64,000 nucleotides of DNA from Novosphingobium lindaniclasticum LE124. GTDB lineage: Bacteria > Pseudomonadota > Alphaproteobacteria > Sphingomonadales > Sphingomonadaceae. Below the pieces are notes generated by a model. The model made no database searches. It was given only the letters and a program-made list of their open reading frames with translations, and was not told where the DNA came from. Each line of letters opens with the position of its first letter. Position 1 is the stretch's first letter. The position numbers were made by a program, and so were the translations under genes. The stretch spans positions 30,102-94,101 of the forward strand of contig NZ_ATHL01000083.1 in NCBI RefSeq assembly GCF_000445125.1, read 5' to 3'. This document shows positions 56,462 through 64,000 of this stretch, piece after piece.

Positions 56462-57052
56462 TCAAGCCAGTGCCGGGGATTTCCGCAAGAGCTGGTAGGC
56501 CTCGACCACCCCCTGCAATCGCAGGGCGCGGCTGTGATCGCCGCCGTTGTGGTCGGGGTGATACTGGCGCAGCAGGCGAGTGTAGCGCAGACGGAGCGTC
56601 TTGCTGTCGATGTCGCCATCAAGGCCGAGCACGCCGAGAGCGCGGCGTTCCTCGGGATTGAAGCGCGCGTTCTCGGGCTTCATGTCGGCCTGGCGCTGGC
56701 GCATGTGCGCCTTGGCACGGCCGCTGATCGCTTCCAGCGGATCGGCGAAGTCCGCCCAGCGCGGCGTACCGTCCACCCCCGCATCGGGGCGGAACGCGCG
56801 GCTCTGCGCCTCCCAGCCGTGAAGCGGAGACTGCGCGCGGAAGATTTCCTCCGCGCTCATGCCGTCGAAATAGTCGTATCCGGAATTGAACTCGCGAACG
56901 TGGTCGAGGCAGAACCAGCGGTAGTCGCCCGGTCCGTCGAAACCGGGCATGCGTCCGCCGGGCGCACGAAACTCGCCCGCCTCCTCACATCCCGGCCAGT
57001 TGCACATGCGGCCACCGGATTCGACCCTGCCATGAAATCTAGAATGTCTCAC
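56462..57052 (-). CDS. J-domain (DnaJ-type) protein
   Basis: A 196-residue protein with an N-terminal SRFHGRVESGGRMCNWPGCEE region, an FDGPGDYRWFCLDHVREFN segment and a C-terminal J domain (about 132-190) carrying the HPD tripeptide in RQYHPDHNGGD. The family is divergent from bolA and normally next to cobS in alphaproteobacteria. The start is uncertain: a GTG at 57052 or an ATG at 57094, the latter sharing bases with the bolA start. Confidence 0.87.
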   Translation of the reverse strand: MRHSRFHGRVESGGRMCNWPGCEEAGEFRAPGGRMPGFDGPGDYRWFCLDHVREFNSGYDYFDGMSAEEIFRAQSPLHGWEAQSRAFRPDAGVDGTPRWADFADPLEAISGRAKAHMRQRQADMKPENARFNPEERRALGVLGLDGDIDSKTLRLRYTRLLRQYHPDHNGGDHSRALRLQGVVEAYQLLRKSPALA

Positions 57053-57092
57053 CGGCTTCCAGATGGGGGATCGAACGCCTAAATGGAACCCC

Positions 57093-57365
57093 ATGACCGG
57101 ACCGATCGCACAGGAAATGCGGCAGCTTCTCGAAGCCGCCTTCACCCCAACCCACCTCGATGTCGTCAACGATTCCGCCAGTCACGCAGGCCACATGGGC
57201 GATGACGGCACCGGCGAATCGCATTTCACCATCGACATCGAAAGCCCCGCCTTCGCCGGGGTATCCCGCCTCCAGCGCCAGCGGCTCGTCAATGCCGCGC
57301 TGGGCGATATTCCCGGCCAGCGCGTCCATGCCCTTGCCATCAAGGCCCGCGCACCCGGCGAGTAA
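57093..57365 (+). CDS. bolA: BolA-family protein
   Basis: A 90-residue Bol[23 protein letters not shown] near 17-38, the His-containing [25 protein letters not shown] in pieces, and the C-terminal [13 protein letters not shown]. BolA proteins bind DNA and work with monothiol glutaredoxins in iron regulation. Divergent from the J-domain gene; the ATG at 57093 gives the family-typical N-terminus. Confidence 0.92.
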   Translation: MTGPIAQEMRQLLEAAFTPTHLDVVNDSASHAGHMGDDGTGESHFTIDIESPAFAGVSRLQRQRLVNAALGDIPGQRVHALAIKARAPGE

Positions 57366-57402
57366 ATTCCAAGGGGACTGATCACCGGGTAAAGGGAAGC
57401 CG

Positions 57403-57420
57403 CCGGGGATCTATCCCCGG
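57403..57420 (+). terminator. Hairpin between bolA and hisG
   Basis: CCGGGGA (57403-57409), a 4-nt loop, then TCCCCGG (57414-57420), 38 bp after the bolA stop and 38 bp before hisG. It may end bolA; no His-rich leader peptide suggesting attenuation is visible. Confidence 0.5.
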
Positions 57421-57457
57421 TTGCCCTTTGCACGATGCCAGCCTAAATGCGCGCTCC

Positions 57458-58114
57458 ATGCCGACAACTCTGACATTCGCCGTGCCCAAGGGCCGAATCC
57501 TCGACGAAGCACTGCCGCTGATGGCGCATGCCGGCGTGGTGCCCGAGGCGGAGTTCCACGACAAGAAGTCCCGCGCGCTGTCTTTCGCCTGCGAGAAAAG
57601 CGAGATGCGCCTTATTCGCGTGCGCGCCTTCGACGTGGCGACTTTCGTGGCCCATGGCGCCGCGCAAGTGGGCATCGTCGGTTCGGACGTCGTGGAAGAG
57701 TTCGCCTACCCGGACCTATACGCACCGGTCGACCTCGATATCGGTCACTGCCGACTTTCGGTGGCCGAACGCGAAGGCGAAGTCGGCGGTGCTCTTCCCT
57801 CGCACTTGCGGGTCGCCAGCAAGTATCCGAACCTCACCCGCAAGCACTACGAGAAGCTGGGCGTGCAGGCCGAAGTCGTGAAGCTGAACGGCGCCATGGA
57901 ACTGGCGCCCTCGCTCGGCCTGTCGAGCCGGATCGTCGATCTCGTCTCGACCGGTCGTACCCTCAAGGAAAACGGCCTTGTCGAGACCAGCCGCATCCTC
58001 GACATCTCCGCGCGCCTGATCGTCAACCGCGCCGCCTTGAAGACCGACGAACGCGTCGCCGCGCTGGTCGATGCCTTCCGGGCACTGGTGGCCGAGCGGA
58101 AGGCCGCCGCCTGA
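57458..58114 (+). CDS. hisG: ATP phosphoribosyltransferase, short form
   Basis: A 218-residue HisG, first enzyme of histidine synthesis (ATP plus PRPP). Landmarks are [30 protein letters not shown] near 77 and the PRPP loop [14 protein letters not shown] near 162. It lacks the C-terminal regulatory domain, so it is the HisGS type that needs HisZ for activity and feedback; no hisZ is in the window. Abuts hisD, sharing one base. Confidence 0.95.
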   Translation: MPTTLTFAVPKGRILDEALPLMAHAGVVPEAEFHDKKSRALSFACEKSEMRLIRVRAFDVATFVAHGAAQVGIVGSDVVEEFAYPDLYAPVDLDIGHCRLSVAEREGEVGGALPSHLRVASKYPNLTRKHYEKLGVQAEVVKLNGAMELAPSLGLSSRIVDLVSTGRTLKENGLVETSRILDISARLIVNRAALKTDERVAALVDAFRALVAERKAAA

Positions 58115-59403
58115 TGCAGCGGCTCTCCAGCAAGGACGCCGGGTTCGCCGAGGCTTTCCAGCGGGTCGTCGCCGACCGCCGCGAGAGCGCCGTGGACGTG
58201 GCGCGCGATGTGGCGGATATCCTCGCCGCCGTGCGCGAGCGAGGCGATGCCGCCCTGGCCGACTACACCGCCCGCTTCGACGGCCATGACCTCGACCAGA
58301 CCGGCTGGCGCATTGATGCCGAAACCTGCCGCGCCGCCTTCGAAGCGCTGTCGCCTGAATTGCGCGATGCCCTCGAACTCGCCGCGACACGCATTCGCGC
58401 CTACCATGCCGCGCAGCTACCGGAAAACCGCGACTACACCGATGCCGCCGGCGTGCGCCTCGGCGCGGTATGGCGCGCGGTAGATGCTGCCGGCCTCTAT
58501 GTTCCGGGCGGCCGGGCCGCTTATCCCTCCTCGATGCTGATGAATGCGATTCCCGCCAAAGTTGCGGGCGTCGAGCGTCTCGTCGTCGTCACACCGACGC
58601 CCAAGGGCGAGGTCAATGCGCTGGTCCTTGCCGCCGCACACCTGGCGGGGGTGGACGAAGTCTGGCGCGTCGGCGGTGCCCATGCGGTGGGCGCTCTCGC
58701 CTATGGCACCGACAGGATCGCGCCGGTCGATGTGATCACCGGCCCCGGCAATGCCTGGGTCGCCGAAGCCAAGCGGCAGCTCTACGGCGTCGTCGGGATC
58801 GACATGGTGGCAGGCCCCAGCGAGATTCTCGTGATCGCCGACGCCAAGAACGAGCCACGCCGCATCGCCGCCGACCTGCTGAGCCAGGCCGAGCACGATC
58901 CGACGTCGCAGTCGATCCTCATCACCGACGATGCCGCCTACGCCGATACCGTTGCCGAAGCGGTGGAGCTTGAACTCTCCGCTCTCGCCACCGAGGCAAC
59001 CGCGCGCCAGTCGTGGAACGACTACGGCGTTATCGTAGTCGTGGAGAGCTTCGACGAAGCTCCGGCCCTGGCCGATGCTCTCGCCGCCGAGCACGTCGAG
59101 ATCGCAACCGACGATCCGGAGAGCCTGTTCCGCAAGATCCGCCATGCCGGATCGGTCTTCCTCGGCCGCATGACCCCGGAGGCCGTGGGCGACTACGTTG
59201 CCGGACCCAACCACGTCCTGCCCACCGGACGGCGCGCAAGGTTTGCCTCGGGGCTCTCCGTGCTCGATTTCATGAAGCGCACCAGCTTCATCCAGCTCGA
59301 CCAGGCGGCGCTGGAGGCCATCGGCCCCGCCGCCGTTGCCCTTGCCGACGCCGAAGGGCTTCCCGCGCATGCGCGCTCCATTTCCGTGAGACTTTCCCAA
59401 TGA
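58114..59403 (+). CDS. hisD: Histidinol dehydrogenase
   Basis: A 429-residue enzyme for the last two oxidation steps of histidine synthesis. Landmarks are YVPGGRAAYPSSMLMNAIPA near 129, DVITGPGNAWVAEAKRQ near 205, GPSEILVIAD, AEHDPTSQSILIT near 264 and AGPNHVLPTG near 365. It shares one base with hisG and overlaps nusB by 4 bp. Confidence 0.96.
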   Translation: MQRLSSKDAGFAEAFQRVVADRRESAVDVARDVADILAAVRERGDAALADYTARFDGHDLDQTGWRIDAETCRAAFEALSPELRDALELAATRIRAYHAAQLPENRDYTDAAGVRLGAVWRAVDAAGLYVPGGRAAYPSSMLMNAIPAKVAGVERLVVVTPTPKGEVNALVLAAAHLAGVDEVWRVGGAHAVGALAYGTDRIAPVDVITGPGNAWVAEAKRQLYGVVGIDMVAGPSEILVIADAKNEPRRIAADLLSQAEHDPTSQSILITDDAAYADTVAEAVELELSALATEATARQSWNDYGVIVVVESFDEAPALADALAAEHVEIATDDPESLFRKIRHAGSVFLGRMTPEAVGDYVAGPNHVLPTGRRARFASGLSVLDFMKRTSFIQLDQAALEAIGPAAVALADAEGLPAHARSISVRLSQ

Positions 59404-59855
59404 GCAATCCCAAGCCCAATTCCAAGCAGGCCCGCTCCGCCGCGCGCCTTGCCGCCGTTCAGGCGCTCTATCAGTTCGAGATGGAGGGCACCCAGCAGGC
59501 CATCCTGCTGGACGAATTCCACCGCCATCGTCTCGGGGCGGAGATCGATGAGGACCAGTACGCCAAGGCTGAAGTTGCGTTCTTCGACGACGTGGTGAAG
59601 GGCGTGATCGCGCGCCGCGACGAGATCGACGAACTGCTGTCCGGCAAGCTGGCCGAGGGCTGGTCGCTGGCCCGGCTCGACAAGACGATGCTTCAGATCC
59701 TGCGCGCCGGCGCTTACGAACTGCTGGCCCGCGCCGACGTGCCGACGGGCGCGGCGATCGGCGAATATCTCGACGTCGCCCACGCTTTCTTCGATGCGCG
59801 CGAGGCGAAGTTCGTCAACGGCGTGCTTGATGCGGTGGCCAAGACGGCGCGCTGA
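59400..59855 (+). CDS. nusB: Transcription antitermination protein NusB
   Basis: A 151-residue helical NusB: SAARLAAVQALYQFEMEG near 13-30, KLAEGWSLARLDKTMLQILR near 83-102, and the C-terminal EAKFVNGVLDAVAK. NusB with S10 supports antitermination on rRNA operons. It overlaps hisD by 4 bp, so it is co-translated with the his genes. Confidence 0.94.
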   Translation: MSNPKPNSKQARSAARLAAVQALYQFEMEGTQQAILLDEFHRHRLGAEIDEDQYAKAEVAFFDDVVKGVIARRDEIDELLSGKLAEGWSLARLDKTMLQILRAGAYELLARADVPTGAAIGEYLDVAHAFFDAREAKFVNGVLDAVAKTAR

Positions 59856-59903
59856 TTTTTCGCGCTCTCCGGGGCGCGAACCGAACTGCAACCATGACCT
59901 CGA

Positions 59904-59931
59904 CAATGGGCCCTGCGGGGCCCATTGTTTC
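59904..59931 (+). terminator. Hairpin just upstream of thiL
   Basis: A stem of about 11 bp (ACAATGGGCCC with GGGCCCATTGT) and a short TGCG-type loop, followed by TTT. It is 48 bp after nusB and ends 4 bp before the thiL start, so it could be the nusB terminator or control thiL. Confidence 0.65.
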
Positions 59932-59934
59932 ACC

Positions 59935-60894
59935 ATGACCCGCGAATTCGCCTTTATCGACGCTCTGCGCGCCATTGCCGTCAACCCTGCCGCGCGCGGG
60001 TTGGCGGACGATGCCGCCGTGCTGGAACTCGGCGGCCAGAAGCTGGTCCTGACCATGGACACGCTCGTCGAAGGCGTCCATTTCCTGCCGGACGATCCGC
60101 CGGAAGACGTCGCTTGGAAACTCGTGGCCGTGAACGCCTCGGACCTGGCCGCCAAAGGCGCAGAGCCGCTCGGCTGCCTCAAGTCGCATGCGCTGGGCGA
60201 CGAGGACTGGGACCGGGCCTTTCTTGCCGGGCTTGACCTTGCTTGTCGCCATTTTCGCGTGCCGCTGCTCGGCGGCGATACCGTTCGCATGCCGCCGGGA
60301 TCGGCGCGCAGTTTCTCACTGACGGCGCTGGGGCGCGGCCCCGAGGATCGCCCGGTGCCGTCGCGCAGCGGCGCCCGGCCCGGCGATCTGGTCTGGGTCA
60401 GCGGGACCCTCGGGGATTCCGGTCTTGGCCTTGAACTCCTCACCTCCGGCAGCCGGGTCCAAACACCTGAAGCCACGCTGCTGGCGAACCGCTATCGCCG
60501 CCCGATGCCGGAGCCGTCGCTCGGCGTGGCCCTGGCGCCTTTGGCGACGGCCATGATGGACGTTTCGGACGGACTGCTGGTCGATGCCCGCCGCATGGCG
60601 ATGGCCAGCAAGGTTGCGATCAGGATCGCAGCCGACGAGGTGCCCCTCTCCCGCGCCCTCGTCGCCACCGTTGGCGACGGGCTGGAGCAGCGGATTGCCG
60701 CGATGACCGCCGGAGACGACTATGTCCTGCTGTTCACCGCGCCAGCCGTGAACAGCGCTTTTGTCCACGCTGCGGCCACTTGCGCCGGTTCGCGCGTCCA
60801 CCCGATCGGCACGGTGGATGAGGGCGAGGGCATCGCGCTGGACTGGCACGGTCAGCCGGCGCCCCTGCCCGAGAAGCTCGGCTATCAGCATTGA
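59935..60894 (+). CDS. thiL: Thiamine-monophosphate kinase
   Basis: A 319-residue ThiL, which phosphorylates thiamine phosphate to the active diphosphate. Landmarks are ADDAAVLELGG near 24, TMDTLVEGVHFLPDD near 40, VNASDLAAKGAEPLG near 67, LLGGDTVRMP and MMDVSDGLLVDARR near 203. The start has no Shine-Dalgarno because the hairpin lies directly in front; a 14-codon frame overlaps it by ATGA. Confidence 0.94.
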   Translation: MTREFAFIDALRAIAVNPAARGLADDAAVLELGGQKLVLTMDTLVEGVHFLPDDPPEDVAWKLVAVNASDLAAKGAEPLGCLKSHALGDEDWDRAFLAGLDLACRHFRVPLLGGDTVRMPPGSARSFSLTALGRGPEDRPVPSRSGARPGDLVWVSGTLGDSGLGLELLTSGSRVQTPEATLLANRYRRPMPEPSLGVALAPLATAMMDVSDGLLVDARRMAMASKVAIRIAADEVPLSRALVATVGDGLEQRIAAMTAGDDYVLLFTAPAVNSAFVHAAATCAGSRVHPIGTVDEGEGIALDWHGQPAPLPEKLGYQH

Positions 60895-60919
60895 TTACGG
60901 CGTCCGGGACGACGTAATC
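60893..60919 (+). repeat. REP-like half-palindrome, terminator of thiL
   Basis: GATTACG pairs with CGTAATC and inner CGTCC with GGACG (60893-60919). It includes GTCCGGGACGAC, the right arm of the REP family at 28011, and overlaps the thiL stop codon. Confidence 0.6.
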
Positions 60920-61031
60920 CATAAGACTCCGTAGCTATCAACGCGCTTGCCACTAGTCCTGCTTCTCTATAGCCATAGTCGCGTCGAACGGGAAAACCCG
61001 TCGTTACATCGTTGGGAAAAGGGGGCGTTTT

Positions 61032-63125
61032 GTGAATCCAGTCACGATCGCAATTGTCCTGGGGCTTCTGGCCATTCTCTATGGCTTCGTCACCAGCCGC
61101 CAAGTGCTCGGCTCGCCAGCCGGCAACGAAAAGATGCAGGAAATCGCCGCCGCCATTCAGGAAGGCGCGCAAGCCTACCTCAAGCGACAGTATTCGACGA
61201 TCGCCATCGTCGGCATTGTCGTGGCACTCATCATCGTCGTCACTCTCGGGACCGTCTCCGGCGTGGGCTTCGTGATCGGCGCCATCCTGTCCGGCCTTGC
61301 CGGCTTCATCGGCATGAACATCTCGGTACGCTCGAACGTGCGCACGGCCGCGGCCGCGCAGACCGGGTTGCAACCGGGTCTGACGCTGGCCTTCCGCGCC
61401 GGCGCCATCACCGGGATGCTGGTGGCCGGGCTCGCCCTCCTGGCGATCGCGGTGTTCTACTGGTATCTCACCGGCCCCGGCGGCCACACCGTCGGCGGAG
61501 AAGACCGCACCGTGGTCCAGGGCCTCACCGCCCTCGCCTTCGGCGCCTCCCTGATCTCCATCTTCGCGCGCCTGGGCGGCGGCATCTTCACCAAGGCCGC
61601 CGATGTCGGCGCCGATCTCGTCGGCAAGGTGGAGGCCGGCATTCCCGAGGACGACCCCCGCAACCCCGCCGTCATCGCCGACAATGTGGGCGACAACGTG
61701 GGCGACTGCGCCGGCATGGCGGCAGACCTGTTCGAGACGTATGTCGTCACCGTCGGCGCCACCATGGTGCTGACGGCCCTGCTGATGAAGGGCATCGACA
61801 ACTTCTCCGGCCTCATGGCTCTGCCGCTGCTGATCGGCGGCGTCTGCATCGTCACCTCGATCATCGGCACCTACTTCGTCCGCCTCGGCAGCTCGCAGAA
61901 CATCATGGGCGCCATGTACAAGGGCTTCCTGGTCACGGCCGTGCTCTCGATCCCGGCGATCTGGTGGGCTATCGATTATGCCCTCGGCGGCATCAATGCG
62001 CCCATCGGCGAGACCGGCTTCAGCGGCCGCACGCTGTTCTACTGCTCGCTGGTCGGCCTGGTCATCACCGGGCTCATCATCTGGATTACCGAATACTACA
62101 CCGGCACCGGCTATCGCCCGGTCCGCTCCATCGCCAAGGCTTCCGAAACCGGCCACGGCACCAATGTCATCCAGGGCCTCGCCATCAGCCTGGAGGCTAC
62201 CGCCCTCCCCACCCTGGTGATCGTGGCGGGCATCGTGATCGCCTACCAGCTCGCTGGACTGCTCGGGATCGCTTATGCGGCCACGGCCATGCTGGCGCTG
62301 GCAGGGATGGTCGTCGCGCTAGACGCCTACGGGCCGGTTACCGACAATGCCGGCGGCATCGCGGAAATGGCCGGTCTGGACGATGCAGTGCGTGAAAAGA
62401 CCGACGCGCTCGACGCCGTGGGCAACACCACTAAGGCCGTCACCAAGGGCTACGCCATCGGCTCGGCCGGCCTGGCCGCACTGGTGCTCTTTGCCGCCTA
62501 TACCACCGACCTTCGGGAGTTCTTCCCCAATCTTTCGGTCGATTTCAGCCTGGAAAACCCCTACGTCATCGTCGGCCTGCTGCTCGGCGCGCTGCTGCCT
62601 TACCTGTTCGGCGCCATGGGCATGACCGCCGTCGGCCGCGCGGCGGGCGACGTGGTGGTGGACGTGCGCGAGCAGTTCAAGGCCAACCCCGGCATCATGA
62701 CGTACGAGTCCAAGCCCGACTACGCGCGGACCGTCGATCTCGTGACCAAGGCCGCGATCAAGGAGATGATCGTCCCCTCGCTGCTGCCGGTGCTGGCGCC
62801 GATCGCCGTCTACTTCGCGATCTCCGCCGTTGCGGGCACCGAAAACGGCTTCGCGGCGCTCGGTGCACTGCTGCTGGGCGTGATCGTCGGCGGGCTGTTC
62901 GTCGCGCTTTCGATGACCTCGGGCGGCGGTGCCTGGGACAATGCCAAGAAGTACATCGAAGACGGCCACCACGGCGGCAAAGGCTCCGAGGCCCACAAGG
63001 CGGCGGTTACGGGCGATACCGTCGGCGATCCCTACAAGGATACCGCCGGGCCGGCGGTCAATCCGATGATCAAGATCACCAACATCGTCGCCTTGCTATT
63101 GCTGGCGGCACTGGCGGCGGGTTGA
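61032..63125 (+). CDS. hppA: Membrane-bound proton-translocating pyrophosphatase
   Basis: A 697-residue protein with about 16 membrane helices. Pyrophosphate-binding motifs are [20 protein letters not shown] near 178-197 and [19 protein letters not shown] near 217-235; a second acidic motif near the end is [20 protein letters not shown]. In [10 protein letters not shown] (about 464-473) the Lys and Thr are at the positions that mark potassium-independent pumps. It uses PPi hydrolysis to pump protons. GTG start at 61032. Confidence 0.95.
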   Translation: MNPVTIAIVLGLLAILYGFVTSRQVLGSPAGNEKMQEIAAAIQEGAQAYLKRQYSTIAIVGIVVALIIVVTLGTVSGVGFVIGAILSGLAGFIGMNISVRSNVRTAAAAQTGLQPGLTLAFRAGAITGMLVAGLALLAIAVFYWYLTGPGGHTVGGEDRTVVQGLTALAFGASLISIFARLGGGIFTKAADVGADLVGKVEAGIPEDDPRNPAVIADNVGDNVGDCAGMAADLFETYVVTVGATMVLTALLMKGIDNFSGLMALPLLIGGVCIVTSIIGTYFVRLGSSQNIMGAMYKGFLVTAVLSIPAIWWAIDYALGGINAPIGETGFSGRTLFYCSLVGLVITGLIIWITEYYTGTGYRPVRSIAKASETGHGTNVIQGLAISLEATALPTLVIVAGIVIAYQLAGLLGIAYAATAMLALAGMVVALDAYGPVTDNAGGIAEMAGLDDAVREKTDALDAVGNTTKAVTKGYAIGSAGLAALVLFAAYTTDLREFFPNLSVDFSLENPYVIVGLLLGALLPYLFGAMGMTAVGRAAGDVVVDVREQFKANPGIMTYESKPDYARTVDLVTKAAIKEMIVPSLLPVLAPIAVYFAISAVAGTENGFAALGALLLGVIVGGLFVALSMTSGGGAWDNAKKYIEDGHHGGKGSEAHKAAVTGDTVGDPYKDTAGPAVNPMIKITNIVALLLLAALAAG

Positions 63126-63136
63126 ATCTAACAGAC

Positions 63137-63168
63137 GCCCCGGCGGAACGACCTGCCGGGGCCGGTTT
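63137..63168 (+). terminator. Terminator of hppA
   Basis: GCCCCGGC (63137-63144) pairs with GCCGGGGC (63155-63162) and a T-rich stretch follows. It lies 11 bp after the hppA stop. Confidence 0.8.
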
Positions 63169-63315
63169 GTTGCCACCCAAACCTCGTCATCGAAAAACGC
63201 TCATACCGACGCGTTAGCACTTCCTTGAGAGACGTTCGCTAGGGCGCAAACTCATAAATCGGGTTGAGTTGTCGGCCTTGGCATGATTCAGGCGACCTTC
63301 GGAAACGGAGGGCGT

Positions 63316-63744
63316 ATGACGCGGCGGCGATATGAACTGACGGACAAGGAATGGCTCATCATCGAGCCGTTGCTGCCCAACAAGTCGCGTGGAGTGCCCC
63401 GCGTCGATGACCGCCGGGTGCTGAACGGGATACTTTGGCGTTTCCGTTCTGGTGCGCCGTGGGCAGAGGTCCCGGAACGCTATGGTCCGTCGACGACCTG
63501 CTACAACCGGTTCATCCGCTGGCGAAAGGCTGGAGTGTGGGACCGATTGTTGGCGGCGGTTTCCGCCGGTTTCAACGGCGAGTTGGTGATGATCGATTCC
63601 ACTTGCATGCGCGTCCACCAGCACGGTGCGACGGGCAAAAAGGGGGATCCGGCAATCATGGCATGGGACGTTCCCGGGGCGGCCTTACGACCAAACTCCA
63701 CGCTCTTGTCGACGCTGATGGACGTCCTGTCGGACTGCGACTGA
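63316..63744 (+). CDS. IS5-family transposase, first frame (OrfA)
   Basis: A 142-residue N-terminal half: YELTDKEWLIIEPLLPNKSRG is the DUF4096-type start, RFRSGAPWAEVPERYG follows, and FNGELVMIDSTCMRVH holds the first catalytic Asp. The tail after GATGKKGDPA is not conserved, because the real product switches to the -1 frame at the slippery A-AAG-GGG (63639-63645). The start is the ATG at 63316. Confidence 0.85.
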   Translation: MTRRRYELTDKEWLIIEPLLPNKSRGVPRVDDRRVLNGILWRFRSGAPWAEVPERYGPSTTCYNRFIRWRKAGVWDRLLAAVSAGFNGELVMIDSTCMRVHQHGATGKKGDPAIMAWDVPGAALRPNSTLLSTLMDVLSDCD

Positions 63745-64000
63745 CGGGTGGCCAGGTCCATGATGCATACGAAGCTGAAGCGCTGATCGAGGCCATTCCC
63801 GAGGGTGCCACCCTGCTCGGTGACAAGGGCTATGACAGCACGGCCATTCGCGAGGCGGCCGCGGCCAGAAACATCTGGGCCAACATTCCCAACCGCTCCA
63901 ACCGTAAGCAGCGCTTCGGCTTCTCGTCATGGCTCTACCGCCAGCGTAATCTCGTCGAGCGCTTCTTCAATCGGATCAAGCAGTTCCGGGGCATCGCCAC
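63663..64000 (+). CDS. IS5-family transposase, second frame (OrfB), partial
   Basis: The -1 frame encodes the C-terminal half: MGRSRGGLTTKLHALVDADG, then LTGGQVHDAYEAEALIEA, the second catalytic Asp in LLGDKGYDS and the Glu in RNLVERFFNRIKQFRGIA. It continues past the window edge. The nominal ATG at 63663 is probably not used; expression should come from frameshifting out of OrfA. Confidence 0.82.
   Translation, partial: MGRSRGGLTTKLHALVDADGRPVGLRLTGGQVHDAYEAEALIEAIPEGATLLGDKGYDSTAIREAAAARNIWANIPNRSNRKQRFGFSSWLYRQRNLVERFFNRIKQFRGIA

Larger units (their letters stand above)
63240..64000 (+). mobile_element. IS5-family (IS427-like) insertion sequence, cut by window end
   Basis: The left end is inferred near 63240, where sequence starting GGGCGCAAACTCATAAA looks like the terminal repeat region of IS427-type elements; upstream is ordinary intergenic DNA after hppA. 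Two overlapping frames encode the two halves of a DDE transposase. The right end and the target duplication are outside the window, so the exact borders cannot be confirmed. Confidence 0.72.

Noticed and set aside
57094..57169. Longer N-terminus of the J-domain protein beyond the bolA start
   Set aside because: It would be antisense to conserved bolA codons and has no resemblance to the family; the shorter starts are preferred.
57403..57420. Histidine attenuator in front of hisG
   Set aside because: No short frame with clustered His codons precedes the hairpin; a plain bolA terminator is simpler.
63283..63744. First IS frame taken as a complete, truncated transposase or a pseudogene
   Set aside because: The -1 frame continues the conserved transposase directly after a classical slippery run, so a programmed frameshift explains it better.

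Overview
The window is chromosomal DNA of a GC-rich alphaproteobacterium, most likely a sphingomonad (Novosphingobium/Sphingobium-like). The signs are the CcrM methyltransferase, ChvG/ChvI, a truncated HprK with RapZ-EIIA-HPr, a short HisG, an aa3-type oxidase subunit IV, tandem entericidin-like lipoproteins and the gcvT-gcvH-gcvPA-gcvPB order behind a tandem glycine riboswitch. I found no tRNA, rRNA, CRISPR array or prophage. Almost everything is housekeeping sequence; the accessory parts are a glutathione-transferase cluster at 51.4-56.5 kb and an IS5-type element at the right edge. This genus-level placement is inference from gene content.

Layout: 0-4.7 kb, end of the atp operon, an HNH protein, an orphan CpaF ATPase, a DMT transporter and two tiny lipoproteins. 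4.2-9.5 kb, glycine cleavage operon on the minus strand with its riboswitch. 9.6-14.9 kb, an NAD(P)-binding protein, dNTPase, the three-gene transhydrogenase pntAA-pntAB-pntB and the oxidase subunit. 15-19.2 kb, a degenerate sigma-54-type response regulator, a secreted protein, an SDR and folP. 19.4-22.4 kb, ccrM with an extraordinary cluster of its own GANTC recognition sites upstream, an SDR and rnhB. 22.4-28 kb, a PQQ-type sugar dehydrogenase, then GNAT, DUF1285, NUDIX, CCA transferase and two tandem membrane-anchored aspartic proteases. 28-34.6 kb, parC, a PfpI-family protein, ferredoxin with two cysteine desulfurases and a hydrolase. 34.7-37.1 kb, a DUF885 peptidase-like protein and a small DUF937-like protein.

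37.2-44.4 kb is a carbon/envelope control block: pckA diverges from chvI-chvG-hprK, followed by rapZ, EIIA-Man, HPr and an rRNA/tRNA methyltransferase, many with 4-8 base overlaps. 44.5-50.8 kb holds a META lipoprotein, rmuC, def, recR, fmt-truA and cobS. 51.4-56.5 kb is an HxlR-type regulator facing a tightly packed operon of three GSTs, two VOC proteins, a DUF1428 protein and an SRPBCC protein; it looks inserted between a J-domain gene and cobS, which are usually neighbours. 56.5-63.1 kb carries J-domain/bolA, hisG-hisD-nusB, thiL and the proton pyrophosphatase hppA. 63.2 kb to the end is an IS5-family transposase read through a -1 frameshift and cut by the window edge.

Most worth a second look: 11 GANTC sites in 264 bp in front of ccrM; the GST/VOC/DUF1428/SRPBCC cluster; a sigma-54 activator homologue lacking the GAFTGA threonine and both arginine fingers; and a dispersed palindromic (REP-like) family at gene ends.
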